This document shows positions 7,492-16,705 of a DNA stretch of 64,000 nt, piece by piece. The DNA lies in contig CBDCFC010000021.1 in the NCBI GenBank assembly GCA_965215945.1, positions 1-64,000 of the forward strand. The letters are read 5' to 3'. The position numbers and the translations under genes are program-made. Below the pieces are notes generated by a model that saw only the letters and a program-made list of their open reading frames with translations, did not search any database and was not told where the DNA came from. Position 1 is the first letter of the stretch. The number at the start of each line of letters is the position of its first letter. Source of the DNA: JAHEKD01 sp965215945. GTDB lineage: Bacteria > Pseudomonadota > Gammaproteobacteria > Arenicellales > JAHEKD01.

Positions 7492-9948
7492 GTGCGAATA
7501 AGTATTTTTATACTGCTTTTTTTAGCCGGGGCGCAGGCTTTATTGTCTCAGGCTAAGCTATATAAGGCAGATAATGCTGACTGGTTTGTTATCGAAGGCA
7601 CCAGCAGTGAAAGTTATCCTCTTAACGGTAGCTGGACTGCTAAAAAATTTAAAACACCGGTAATTGTTCCTGTTTATAAAGGTGAAACACCACAGCTTCA
7701 AAATTTTCAGATTCACCCCAAAGCTTTTCCAAATATGCTGGATATTGCCATTGGACCACCTGCTGAAGGTATTTACAGGCCCGATGAAAAAGAGTTAAGC
7801 CGTTTTGTAGAGTTCATTAATGAAAAGGCTTTTGAGACTGATAATAATATCGAGTACTATCTGCCGCTTGAAGGGCAGTGGGGACTATCTAAAGATTACA
7901 CTAATGCAGATCATTTATTTCAATTTATTGCCGGTTCTGAAAACTGGATCGAAATAATATCCGGGAATCGTTTGCTGGCCAGTGGCAAAGGTACATTGGT
8001 GGCCAGCGGAAGTATATTTCCGGCTTCTGGAAATGCAGTCATTCGAGTCAGTGCTATCGATACAAATAATAAAGGCCTTATAGACGTTAAGATTTATGGA
8101 GTCTATGAGAAAATGTGTGTCGACCCTTTTCATAAGGCCCTCAAAGAAAAATGGTATTCAAGCGAAAAAAGTAAAACTTTAAAGTGGCTTTCTCCGGGAA
8201 ATGCTGCTCATAAACAATCTCCATGGCTACCTGAGAATACTCCTGCACTTTATAAAAGGACCTATAAATGCCTTTCTGCAGCAGCTACAAAAAACATTCA
8301 TTATTCAATTGCCGGCAACATTAGCCACCTTTGGATCAATGGTAAGCAAATTGATATGAATAACACCAGGATCCCAGACGGGACATTGAGCGTTGGAGAC
8401 AATGAGATCATTTACTATACAGAATCATGTAATAAAGGGGCGGCTTTAAATCTGGAGTTCTTTTCTGTTAGGCCTTACTGGATTAAAACTACTGTAGATG
8501 CCAGTAAAGACTCTGTGATGACAGCCTTAATTCGCGGTGTTAATTCCAAGGTTTATATTAACGGTCAATACGCCGGGATGTTAAAGAAAGAAACCGATGA
8601 TGAGTTTTTGGGATATGGCCTTTTTAAAGATGGTAAAAATGAAATAGCACTTTGCACTTTGCAAAACAATCCCAAAACATTTCTGGAATACATAAGTGTC
8701 GATAAAGTTGACAGTAAAAAGCCGCTTATTCTGCCATGGAAGAATAACTCAGTTGATGTAAGCAGCCCAGGCCCCGGGGCATTGTCGACTTACGATGGAT
8801 TTTACCTGCAGTGGAAGCCTGGAATAGGGGTTTTTACTAGTGAATTTAGCGGCAAGAGCCAAGAAGATATGGAGTTGATTTTCGATTCTGGCAAGCGCTT
8901 TCCTGACTGGCTTTTTAGAAAGCACCTTTTTGTTCCCCAAAGTATTACCTTGAATGGGAAGAAAATTAATAGAACCGGTAATTCATTCGTTTTACCAGCT
9001 TCTGAGATGAAAGACAAGAACACTCTTCAGTTTAACTTCGTTTATGGTGGTTTACCGGAGCCTATTTTATATACAAGTTCTGAGGCTAAGCCCAAAGGCT
9101 TTTTCCGTTATAAACAAACTGGCCGTTTTGGCCGTGAAAGACTTAAACCATCTGTTTATTTTGTGGGAGAAAAAATAAATTATATTCTCGATGTTGATTT
9201 CTCGATGTTTGATAAAGTCATTGCTGAGTTTGGAGAAACAAAAACTGAATTGACTTTAGACTCTAAACAGGAGCTAAGTTTAGAGCTGAAAAAAACAGGT
9301 AAGCAGGATCTAAAGTTCAAAGTTATGAGAAAAGGGAAGTCCATAACAATTCCCGGAGACTCTTTTCATGTTACAGAATATCCAAAGAATGCAGATGAAT
9401 GGATAAGTAAGAACAAAACGGTTGCTGAAATAGTGATTAGTTCAGATGCATTTTATAATAGTGAAACAACGTTATTTCCTGAGTTTCATCAAAGAGAATG
9501 GATGCTTAGAGAGTTAAAAACAGATAGTAGCCATGTTGAATTTGGCCCTTTGAGCTCCTGGAATGATAAAGAGAAATTTTCTATTTTTGACTCCTTTCCC
9601 AATGGTATTCCAATTATGGAAAAGTTTGCTCGTAGAATGGAGGCCTATATGAAACTCCGTTCTCGCGGTTATCCGGTTTTATTTACCTTTGAGAAAAGTG
9701 TGAAAGCTGACAAGCTATGGACTTCAGCGGCGACTGTTTTTCAATATTTAAGATGGCTTGAGAATCAAAAAGTGAAAGTTGACTGGACTCTTGAAACTCT
9801 CGATGAGTATGTGAAAATCTATGTTGACGGAATGAAGGAAAAATCGAACCAATATATTAAATTCAGAGCCGCAAGTATCTCTGAAGTTATTAAAAAGCTC
9901 GCCTTAAATGCGGCTCCCGGCTCTTTGTTTAAGGAGGTTGAAAAATGA
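7492..9948 (+). CDS. large secreted protein with jelly-roll-like domains, function unknown
   Basis: An 818-residue protein with a GTG start supported by AGGAG 6 nt upstream and a signal peptide (residues 1 to about 21). The middle (about 240-330) reads LYKRTYKC...HYSIAGNISHLWINGKQI...GDNEIIYYTES, resembling the sugar-binding jelly-roll domains seen in GH2/GH35-type proteins (YRRTF...VNGK...GxN). A second such stretch follows at about 350-400. The C-terminal 200 residues look alpha-helical and are not recognised, and no glycosidase catalytic motif was found. The stop overlaps the next start (ATGA), so the two genes are cotranscribed. A periplasmic or surface role in carbohydrate handling is only a guess. 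Confidence 0.55.
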   Translation: MRISIFILLFLAGAQALLSQAKLYKADNADWFVIEGTSSESYPLNGSWTAKKFKTPVIVPVYKGETPQLQNFQIHPKAFPNMLDIAIGPPAEGIYRPDEKELSRFVEFINEKAFETDNNIEYYLPLEGQWGLSKDYTNADHLFQFIAGSENWIEIISGNRLLASGKGTLVASGSIFPASGNAVIRVSAIDTNNKGLIDVKIYGVYEKMCVDPFHKALKEKWYSSEKSKTLKWLSPGNAAHKQSPWLPENTPALYKRTYKCLSAAATKNIHYSIAGNISHLWINGKQIDMNNTRIPDGTLSVGDNEIIYYTESCNKGAALNLEFFSVRPYWIKTTVDASKDSVMTALIRGVNSKVYINGQYAGMLKKETDDEFLGYGLFKDGKNEIALCTLQNNPKTFLEYISVDKVDSKKPLILPWKNNSVDVSSPGPGALSTYDGFYLQWKPGIGVFTSEFSGKSQEDMELIFDSGKRFPDWLFRKHLFVPQSITLNGKKINRTGNSFVLPASEMKDKNTLQFNFVYGGLPEPILYTSSEAKPKGFFRYKQTGRFGRERLKPSVYFVGEKINYILDVDFSMFDKVIAEFGETKTELTLDSKQELSLELKKTGKQDLKFKVMRKGKSITIPGDSFHVTEYPKNADEWISKNKTVAEIVISSDAFYNSETTLFPEFHQREWMLRELKTDSSHVEFGPLSSWNDKEKFSIFDSFPNGIPIMEKFARRMEAYMKLRSRGYPVLFTFEKSVKADKLWTSAATVFQYLRWLENQKVKVDWTLETLDEYVKIYVDGMKEKSNQYIKFRAASISEVIKKLALNAAPGSLFKEVEK

Positions 9949-11036
9949 AGACAATCTTAGCTCTATTTTTCTTTATAGCCTTATCTGTACAAGCTGATAT
10001 TATTAATGATTATAAGGGCAATAAAAAGGTTGTTGTTGTCTATGGCGAGAAAGCTCCTGATGAAGAGAAAAAAGCTGCTCAGGAAATATACAAGATTCTT
10101 GAGTTGGATGACACTGGAGATTTATTTGATCATATAATCACCGACACTTACGCTCTTAAACATCAATTCTTTTACTCTAAGTTTCATCTCATTATTGTTG
10201 GAACTTCAGAGAGCAATGTCCTTTTCAGAAATAACTCGGAGATTCAGCTGGCAAGCCCTGCAAAAAATAACTCGCCCATAAAGGTCTTACCTCAGTTAAA
10301 TAAAAACAAAGATGTGTACTACAGTGCTCATTACGGATATTATCCTCAAACAAAAGGAATTGGTTTTATTCGCCGAATGTTAAACCCTTTGACCCTTCAG
10401 GCTTATAATCTTACTAAAGGTAAGTTTAACTCGAGTCCGTATACTGCGACGTATATCGGAGGGACTGACTCGGCCGGGGTAATAAAAGCCTATGTTAACT
10501 TTCTGGATATGAAAATGATGGAAGGTATTCTCCTGCCTGAAGAGTATCTCGCTGAGAAAAACAGTAGATTTAGGTTGAGTAAGAAAGCTGTAAATGAAGG
10601 CTTTTTAAACACTTTTAATCATGGCTTTTCTGTTAATCTTGGTCAGGATAAACTTACTTTCAAAGGATGGATGCTTGGAGCTACAGGTGATTATGCAGGC
10701 ATCAAAAAGTTATCAGGAGTTTCCCCTGAACAGATCATACATTTGAAGTTCGCCGGTAAAACGCCTCAGTTAATGACCTTCGATGATCAGGTTAACACGG
10801 TTATGATGATTAATTATTCAAGCGCGGGGGATTCCCTGAAAGCCTTACAGGGAATTGATAAAAGTATGAAGCTGTCACTGAAGATTAAACCGGAAGAGTC
10901 TTTCACTGTTTACAGTTGCGTGAGCGGCCAGAAGCTTTGGCATATTATCAGAAAAGGCAAAACTCTGCTTATAGAAAACTTCTCAGAGCAATGGAAGGAA
11001 CCATTTACTAAAAATGCTTCCGCTTTACTCAAATAA
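9945..11036 (+). CDS. secreted protein, partner of the 818-residue protein
   Basis: A 363-residue protein with signal peptide MKTILALFFFIALSVQA. The N-terminal segment (NKKVVVVYGEKAPDEEKKAAQEIYKIL ... LIIVGTSESN) resembles the alpha/beta domain found in front of some secreted glycoside hydrolases (AA-x-E-Lxx-x...iiGt), but no catalytic domain follows. A perfect AAGGAGG (9931-9937) lies inside the upstream gene, 7 nt before this ATG, and the two genes overlap by 4 nt, so equal expression and joint function are likely. No family is assigned. Confidence 0.6.
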   Translation: MKTILALFFFIALSVQADIINDYKGNKKVVVVYGEKAPDEEKKAAQEIYKILELDDTGDLFDHIITDTYALKHQFFYSKFHLIIVGTSESNVLFRNNSEIQLASPAKNNSPIKVLPQLNKNKDVYYSAHYGYYPQTKGIGFIRRMLNPLTLQAYNLTKGKFNSSPYTATYIGGTDSAGVIKAYVNFLDMKMMEGILLPEEYLAEKNSRFRLSKKAVNEGFLNTFNHGFSVNLGQDKLTFKGWMLGATGDYAGIKKLSGVSPEQIIHLKFAGKTPQLMTFDDQVNTVMMINYSSAGDSLKALQGIDKSMKLSLKIKPEESFTVYSCVSGQKLWHIIRKGKTLLIENFSEQWKEPFTKNASALLK

Positions 11037-11038
11037 CT

Positions 11039-12514
11039 CTATCTGCTTAAAATATTGATAATATTAGTTTTTTTGCGTTCTTGTGCCCACTGCAACGGTG
11101 TCTTTCCAAACTTATCTTTGGCCTTTAGGTCTGGTTTATAGTTCATCAGCAGTTTAACGATATTTTCATCACCCATACGAACAGCTTCGTGAAGAATGGT
11201 TTCACCGTGAATATTTTTTACATTCGGATTAGCTCCTTTTTCAAGAAGTAGGGTGATTATCTTTAATTCTTTAACATCTGCCTGAATTGCTGACTTTAAA
11301 ACCGTATCTCCGTAGGCATTTGCTACGTTAACATCGGCTCCCTTATCAATGAGGAGAGCAGTCATGCCATAGTTTTTACTTTTAACTGATTCAAAAACCG
11401 GAGTTTCTCCATTCTTTGCTTTATGGTTTACTTTTGCTCCTTTTTCGATCATTTGCAGAGCATTCTTTTCGTGTCCCCAATAAGCAACTTCATGTAAGGC
11501 TGTGCGGCCTTTGGCATCTGGAGTGTTGATATCTATCACTTTGATGAAGCGGTCCAGCATGGACTTTTCATTGAGCCAGAAGGCCATCATATGAAGAAGT
11601 GATCTACCGTCTTTGTCGACTGCTCTGAGGTCGGCTCCGCTAAGAATAAGTGTTTCAGCAGCTTCTCTTTTCCTATGTCTGAGTGCACGGACTATTGGAG
11701 TAACGCCATTGACATCCTTTGAGTTTACGCCTGCACCTTTTTCTAGAAGCAGCTTTATAGCGTGAGCTTTACCGTTTGTTGCGGCGGCGTGGATATACGT
11801 TTCTTTTTTCTTGTTGGCAAACTTTCCGCTTTTAACTTTACTGATGAGGACAGTCTCAAGCATTTGATTGGAGTTTAAGCCGAGCAGAGCCATCATTAAA
11901 GGATCGTTCCCGTCATTATTTAAGACCTTTTCCTGAACCTTTGCCTGCATAAGCTTTTGGACAAAAATTAAATTCTGGTATTTACAAGCTATATGAATAG
12001 GTCTGTTGTTATTGACATCGACCGCTTCTAAATTGGCTTTGGGCAGCATCATTTCGAAGGTGTCTTCCAGACAAAATACGGCCGCTTTATGGACTGAAGT
12101 TTCACCTTTTTTATTTGCTATATTGACATCTGCGCCATTGTTGAGGAGATATTCTATAGTTTCTACATTCCGGCTGTAGGCGGCATGGTGCAATGGAGTA
12201 TCGCCATTTTTATCCTGAGCATTGATTTTAGCACCGGCCTCTACCAGTTTTTCAACCAGCTCTTCTCTATTGCGCATAGCTGCATGGTGAAGTGGAGTCA
12301 TCCCTTTTGAATCAACAGCAAATACTTGTGCCGGTTCAGCAGCTAAAGCTCTTAATACGCGGTCCGTTTTATCCCTTTTAATATTATCAGCCAAGCCGTC
12401 TTTCATGGCGACTTCGTTTTTTGGAGGCCCTAGACGGGGGATGTCCGGAGAACTGCAGGACCAGCAGAAAAAAGGTATAAGGATGAGAAGAATTTTATTC
12501 AAAAGAAACTCCAA
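11039..12514 (-). CDS. ankyrin-repeat lipoprotein
   Basis: A 491-residue protein. The N-terminus is a hydrophobic segment ending FFCWSC, an imperfect lipobox that would give a lipid-anchored envelope protein. From about residue 65 to the C-terminus there are about 13 ankyrin repeats, marked by recurring G-x-TPLHxAA ... LLxxGAxVN units; repeats 4-8 are the most divergent. Ankyrin repeats are protein-binding scaffolds, and the partner cannot be told from sequence. The gene is convergent with its left neighbour, with only 2 nt between stop codons, and divergent from the secreted protein at 12623. Confidence 0.85.
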   Translation of the reverse strand: MEFLLNKILLILIPFFCWSCSSPDIPRLGPPKNEVAMKDGLADNIKRDKTDRVLRALAAEPAQVFAVDSKGMTPLHHAAMRNREELVEKLVEAGAKINAQDKNGDTPLHHAAYSRNVETIEYLLNNGADVNIANKKGETSVHKAAVFCLEDTFEMMLPKANLEAVDVNNNRPIHIACKYQNLIFVQKLMQAKVQEKVLNNDGNDPLMMALLGLNSNQMLETVLISKVKSGKFANKKKETYIHAAATNGKAHAIKLLLEKGAGVNSKDVNGVTPIVRALRHRKREAAETLILSGADLRAVDKDGRSLLHMMAFWLNEKSMLDRFIKVIDINTPDAKGRTALHEVAYWGHEKNALQMIEKGAKVNHKAKNGETPVFESVKSKNYGMTALLIDKGADVNVANAYGDTVLKSAIQADVKELKIITLLLEKGANPNVKNIHGETILHEAVRMGDENIVKLLMNYKPDLKAKDKFGKTPLQWAQERKKTNIINILSR

Positions 12515-12531
12515 CTATAAAATATAAAACA

Positions 12532-12561
12532 TTGCTTCCGTATGACTGAAAAGAGTACAAT
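12532..12561 (+). promoter_or_regulatory. possible promoter for the gene at 12623
   Basis: TTGCTT (12532-12537), an 18-bp spacer and TACAAT (12556-12561, 5 of 6) give a plausible sigma70-type promoter about 60 nt before the start codon. It lies in the 98-bp gap between divergent genes. Confidence 0.35.
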
Positions 12562-12622
12562 AATACAGGTTCACTTTTTTGCGCTCAATGAATTCTGTTA
12601 ATAAGATAAAAAGGTGTGTATC

Positions 12623-13546
12623 ATGAAAATATCTAAAATTATTTTAGCGGTGTGTTTATTATCAACTTCTGTCTTTGGTGTTGATAAAGTTCTAAAGTCT
12701 TTACCCATCCGGACTTCTCTGGTCGCAAAATTTAATCTTGAAGACATTAAGAAAATTAAATTCATCAAAAATTACCTCGAAGATACCAACAATATAAAGG
12801 TAGCTGAATTTCGATCGGCCATTTTGGGTTACACCGGACTGGATGTTATGAAAGTTAAGGAACTATGGGTCGTTACAGGTACTGATAATGAGTTAATGTT
12901 CATCGCTAGAGGCGGCTTTAGTACTATTCCGGTTGAGCAGTCACTGAGAAAGGTAAATAAGTATGGCGATTTGAAGATCCCGGGAGTTCACTTTGCCAGC
13001 ATGTTCGACGATGAAAGCAAACCGGGTAAGAAAAACCTCATTGCTATTCTAAATGACTCAACTGTCATTTTAGGAGATCCAAAATTCGGACAGAAATATC
13101 TGGATGTCTATACAGGCAAGAAAACAGGAATCACTTCCAAAGAACTGAAGATTGTAGAAAAACTTGAGAAGTCTAAAAATCTGGTTCATGCCAAATCCAT
13201 CAATCTCTATATTCCTCCAAAAGAAATGAATAATCCTATTTTAAGTAATATTAAATCGGCTGACCTGGTGGTGGATCAGAATAGTAAATATCTGACTGCC
13301 AGACTGGATACAGAAGCTAAGGATGTTTCGAGTTTAAATGGAATATCTTTAATCTTAAACGGCGTTTTAAAGGAAGCAAGAAGTAAAAATGACCCTAATC
13401 AGAATCCAATAATCAAAGAAGGTTTGAAGCACGCTAAAATTCGTAAAGGGTCAAGAGGCCTGAATATGGATACAAAGTTTTCCCTAAGTGCTCTAGAGCT
13501 GATGCTTGGCGATCAACTGGATGGTCTTGAAGCTATTTTTGAGTAG
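12623..13546 (+). CDS. secreted hypothetical protein
   Basis: A 307-residue protein with a clear signal peptide (MKISKIILAVCLLSTSVFG). The ATG at 12623 is chosen over the in-frame GTG at 12614 because the AAAAGGTG site then has normal spacing. The mature part has a regular alternation of short strands and helices (VAKFNLEDIKKIKFIKNYL; LWVVTGTDNELMFIARG; NLIAILNDSTVILGDP), reminiscent of secreted proteins of unknown function common in PVC bacteria. No catalytic motif is seen. The 3' end overlaps the convergent gene at 13533 by 14 nt. Confidence 0.6.
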   Translation: MKISKIILAVCLLSTSVFGVDKVLKSLPIRTSLVAKFNLEDIKKIKFIKNYLEDTNNIKVAEFRSAILGYTGLDVMKVKELWVVTGTDNELMFIARGGFSTIPVEQSLRKVNKYGDLKIPGVHFASMFDDESKPGKKNLIAILNDSTVILGDPKFGQKYLDVYTGKKTGITSKELKIVEKLEKSKNLVHAKSINLYIPPKEMNNPILSNIKSADLVVDQNSKYLTARLDTEAKDVSSLNGISLILNGVLKEARSKNDPNQNPIIKEGLKHAKIRKGSRGLNMDTKFSLSALELMLGDQLDGLEAIFE

Positions 13547-14453
13547 AACTCAGCTTTAGTCCGCTAAAGTTGTTAATAACACCGCCGAAGGCAGAAGTCA
13601 GTGAGTTATTCATGTCTTTTAACAGCGGTGGTTCTTTTTCAAGCTGGCAGAAATCAATAAACTTTTCTGTATTGTGAACGACTATACTTATGTAATCGAC
13701 CTGTTGTTTAGATACATCGCGTAAATGATAAAGGCAGGTTTCCAGATACTTGGATGCGCTATTCATTAGCTTCTCCCATGTTTCCATGAAAACGAGTTCG
13801 ATAAATACAGGTAGATCAAGGTCCAGAGCTATATAGAAGGGATGAATATCAATGCGAATCGAGTTAAATAATGAACCGGCTGTTCGCATTTGCAGGTAAG
13901 ACCATTTCCAGCTAACGTACTTTTTATCCAGGGGTAAAATATCGCCGGGGTTTACAGCTTCATAAATATCATTCTCTTTCTGATTGGCTTGATTCTCAAG
14001 TCGGCAGATTTCTCTGACAAGGAGATTGCTAACGGATGCAGTTTCGTAGCCGAGGTTAAGGATTTTGTTGAGTACATTTGCTGCGTTTGCCTGAGTGTAT
14101 GAAAAGCCAAGATTCTGAAATTCTTCAGCAATTTTTCTATTGAGAAAGTGGATGCTGGAATCCCGCATATGCTGAGAGAAATGGTCGGCAATTTCAGAGA
14201 ACCCGTTATCCTGTAGAACTTTAACCACCATAGCATGAAGTTGATCAAGATCTTCATCTGACTTTACTGTAAAGCTGTTTTGAGACATATAGTTTTGAAG
14301 AGCGATTAGTATGTCATCAGCCATCCATTTATTGTCAATTCCATTGGCTTTAAAGCTGGCGCTTAGCTGATCGTGTAGTTTATCAATATCAAAGGGGAAA
14401 GCAGCAGGTCCGTTTGAATTGAGCAGTATGCGGTTCGGAGATGCCGGAATCAT
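13533..14453 (-). CDS. divergent ATP-cone-like protein coupled to nrdR
   Basis: A 306-residue protein whose first about 95 residues line up with the ATP-cone of NrdR next door: RILLNSNG...FPFDIDKLHDQLSASF...DDILIALQNYM...DEDLDQLHAMVVKVLQDNGFSEIADHF. The basic nucleotide-contacting segment of ATP-cones (K-x-DGRxE) is replaced by NSNGPAAF, so nucleotide binding may be lost or altered. The rest is helical and not recognised. The start overlaps the nrdR stop by 4 nt, implying coupling and a role linked to ribonucleotide reductase control. That link is inference from position and fold. Confidence 0.6.
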   Translation of the reverse strand: MIPASPNRILLNSNGPAAFPFDIDKLHDQLSASFKANGIDNKWMADDILIALQNYMSQNSFTVKSDEDLDQLHAMVVKVLQDNGFSEIADHFSQHMRDSSIHFLNRKIAEEFQNLGFSYTQANAANVLNKILNLGYETASVSNLLVREICRLENQANQKENDIYEAVNPGDILPLDKKYVSWKWSYLQMRTAGSLFNSIRIDIHPFYIALDLDLPVFIELVFMETWEKLMNSASKYLETCLYHLRDVSKQQVDYISIVVHNTEKFIDFCQLEKEPPLLKDMNNSLTSAFGGVINNFSGLKLSSTQK

Positions 14454-14902
14454 TGGTTGTAGAGGTCCTTGATTTCTTTAATGAACTCGGCGGCATCTTT
14501 AAAATTCCTGTAAACAGAGGCAAAGCGAACGTATGCCACCTCATCGATGGCTTTTAAGTTTTCCATAACCAGTTCACCAATTTCCTTTGAAGGAACTTCC
14601 CGGTCAAAGTTTTTCTCAAGGCTCTTTTTTATGTTTGTCATTGCCTGATCCAGCTGAGAACTGGAAACTGGTCTTTTTCTGCAGGCGACTTCTAGGCCAT
14701 TGCGAATTTTCTGAATGTTGAGGTCTTCGCGCCTTCCATCGGATTTAATGACTAAAAAATCCGTACGTATTAGTTCTTCCTGTGTACTGAAGCGTAAACC
14801 ACAGGCAGTGCACTCTCGTCTTCTGCGAACGATATCTTTGTTCTTAGAAACTCTTGTTTCCAGAACTTTGTCTTCAGTGCAGCCACATTCAGGACAGAGC
14901 AT
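14450..14902 (-). CDS. nrdR: transcriptional repressor NrdR
   Basis: A 150-residue protein of standard NrdR length. The N-terminal zinc ribbon has cysteines at 3, 6, 31 and 34 (MLCPEC...ECTAC), followed by the RRRREC and FST signature. Residues about 49-139 form the ATP-cone (VIKSDGRREDLNIQKIRNGL ... VAYVRFASVYRNF). NrdR senses ATP/dATP and represses ribonucleotide reductase genes through NrdR boxes; no nrd gene is in the window. It is the first gene of a pair with the ATP-cone-like protein downstream. Confidence 0.95.
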   Translation of the reverse strand: MLCPECGCTEDKVLETRVSKNKDIVRRRRECTACGLRFSTQEELIRTDFLVIKSDGRREDLNIQKIRNGLEVACRKRPVSSSQLDQAMTNIKKSLEKNFDREVPSKEIGELVMENLKAIDEVAYVRFASVYRNFKDAAEFIKEIKDLYNQ

Positions 14903-14980
14903 TAATTACCTCAAATAAAATTTTCTGAATATATCACCGCATTGACAAAAATTGAGCAGGAAAAATTAAAAGAAAGTAAA

Positions 14981-15175
14981 TTAATCTTCTTCGTTAATAA
15001 GAAGTTCGGGAATGAGCATTCCCTGACCGTTGGGTCCGGATACTTTTTTGAGCTGATATTCTGTGCCGCACTGGTCGCATTTAAGTTTTTCCGACTTGTC
15101 GTCCACAACAAGGTTGGAAGATCCTTTGCATTTTGGACAGCACAATATTTCCAGAAGTTGGGTGTTAATTTTCAA
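14981..15175 (-). CDS. Trm112-family zinc-ribbon protein
   Basis: With a TTG start at 15175 this is a 64-residue protein. It contains LLEILCCPKCKG, then LKCDQCG-x-EYQL and a C-terminal GMLIPELL, the usual layout of small bacterial Trm112-like proteins (zinc-binding cysteines, 60-70 residues). Trm112 activates methyltransferases in archaea and eukaryotes; the bacterial role is less clear. The longer in-frame reading from 15244 adds a basic segment unlike the family, and AAGG lies 10 nt upstream of the TTG. Confidence 0.8.
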   Translation of the reverse strand: MKINTQLLEILCCPKCKGSSNLVVDDKSEKLKCDQCGTEYQLKKVSGPNGQGMLIPELLINEED

Positions 15176-15366
15176 AGTTGCTTTTGCCTTAGTAAAAAAA
15201 CCAATTAATTTCCTAACCTGTATCTCTCTAATAAATAATTGCAAACAAGCATCTGACAGGATTATTGTAATTATGGGTTATTTGGGTGAAACAAAGCTAT
15301 TTAAGGAATCTGCGGCGTTTACTTCTTACCTTAGAGAATTATATTTGCGTCGTTTTAAGGAAGAGC

Positions 15367-15897
15367 ATGGCTATAAAAGTAACAGAAAAGAAATTTTATA
15401 AGTACCTTTATCTGCGTTTGATTCGGCAGAGAGGCTCGGCTTCCAGCCTTGCTTTGAGTGTAGGAATTGGAATTTTCTGTGGTTTTGTTATTCCATTATT
15501 TCAGATGCTGCTGGCAGTATTTATGGCCTGGGTACTAAAAACAAATAAAATTGTTGCTGTTGCCTGCACCTGGGTTTCAAACCCTTTAACATATGCGATT
15601 ATTTTCCCAATCAACGTTTATATTGGCGGCTTTTTCATAAAGTCAGACTTTGATGCTGAGAAACTTAAAGAGTTTAGTTTGTCCACTTTATTTACTGATT
15701 TTCAAAAAGTGTTGTATTTCTTTATAAGTGACGGCATGTTAATGTTCATGATTGGCGGAGCAATCGTAGGCGGAGTTATCGCAACTTTGTCTTATTGTGT
15801 TGTGTATTTTATAATTAAGAAGCATAGAGAAGAGAAAAAGGAGCGTTTCTTCAAACGTCGTAAGGCATTAGAAGAAAAAACGGGTATTTCGGGTTGA
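15367..15897 (+). CDS. DUF2062 membrane protein
   Basis: A 176-residue protein. LIRQRGSASSLALSVGIGIFCGFVIPLFQMLLAV followed by W-V-SNPLTYAIIFPINVYIGGFF is the DUF2062 signature, with three or four TM segments and a basic C-terminal tail. The ATG at 15367 is preceded by AAGGAAG (15357-15363) at correct spacing; the upstream in-frame start at 15286 adds a non-family segment. DUF2062 proteins are of unknown function, often near envelope genes. It begins a tight run with mlaE (4 nt gap), mlaF, mlaD and the riboflavin gene. Confidence 0.85.
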   Translation: MAIKVTEKKFYKYLYLRLIRQRGSASSLALSVGIGIFCGFVIPLFQMLLAVFMAWVLKTNKIVAVACTWVSNPLTYAIIFPINVYIGGFFIKSDFDAEKLKEFSLSTLFTDFQKVLYFFISDGMLMFMIGGAIVGGVIATLSYCVVYFIIKKHREEKKERFFKRRKALEEKTGISG

Positions 15898-15901
15898 TTC
15901 T

Positions 15902-16705
15902 ATGAAGTATTTTGAACCCAATCCTTTGCCGGAGCCAAAGAATTCACTCCAGTCTTTGGGAAGGTGGATTCTGGAATGTACCAGAGGTGCCGGCATTGCA
16001 TTGTGTATTAGTTTAGAAGCTTTATTCAGTATATTTAAGCTTCACAGGAGAAGAGCGGAGTTTGGCCGGCAGTTGATGAATGCCGGTGTGAAGTGCTTCC
16101 TTGTAACATCCATTGTTGCCTTTTTTACAGGCATGATTCTTGCCTTGCAAACTGGTTTGGCCTTGAGTGACTGGAACCAGGAAAAAATGGTGGGTAATAT
16201 TGTTGTTCAGACGATGTGCCGTGAAATGGGGCCTTTTATGACTGCATTGATCCTGGCCGCGGCAATTGGTTCAGCCTATGCAGCTGAAATAGGAACAATG
16301 AAGGTTTCTGAAGAGATTTCCGCACTTGAGTTGATGTCCATAAATCCGATTGAATTTTTAGTTATGCCGCGCCTTCTGGCTTTGATTATCATGTGCCCAG
16401 TCCTAACAATTTACACAGATATTCTGGGAACGCTTGGCGGTATGCTTGTCTCTGAGACTCAGTTAAATGTTTATCATAAGGTTTACTACAGGATTGCTAT
16501 TGAATCCCTAACAAATAAAGAAATCTATGTCGGTCTTTTTAAAGCACTTATATTTGGCTTTGTAATCGGTACAGTCAGCAGTTATAAAGGCTTTTCAACT
16601 CAAAATGGAGCTGTTGGTGTCGGCAATGCGGCTAGAACAACAGTGGTAACTTCCTTCCTTTATATCCTTATACTTGGTTATTTCATGACGAGGATATTTT
16701 ACTGA
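15902..16705 (+). CDS. mlaE: MlaE-family ABC permease
   Basis: A 267-residue integral membrane protein with the MlaE/YrbE features: TGMILALQTG, GPFMTALILAAAIGSAYAAEIGTMKVSEEISALELMSINPIEFLVMPR, and GTVSSYKGF near the C-terminus. With MlaF and MlaD it forms the inner-membrane transporter that moves phospholipid between inner and outer membrane. The stop codon shares one base with the mlaF start (TGATG). The N-terminal 45 residues are hydrophilic to amphipathic, as in longer family members. Confidence 0.92.
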   Translation: MKYFEPNPLPEPKNSLQSLGRWILECTRGAGIALCISLEALFSIFKLHRRRAEFGRQLMNAGVKCFLVTSIVAFFTGMILALQTGLALSDWNQEKMVGNIVVQTMCREMGPFMTALILAAAIGSAYAAEIGTMKVSEEISALELMSINPIEFLVMPRLLALIIMCPVLTIYTDILGTLGGMLVSETQLNVYHKVYYRIAIESLTNKEIYVGLFKALIFGFVIGTVSSYKGFSTQNGAVGVGNAARTTVVTSFLYILILGYFMTRIFY

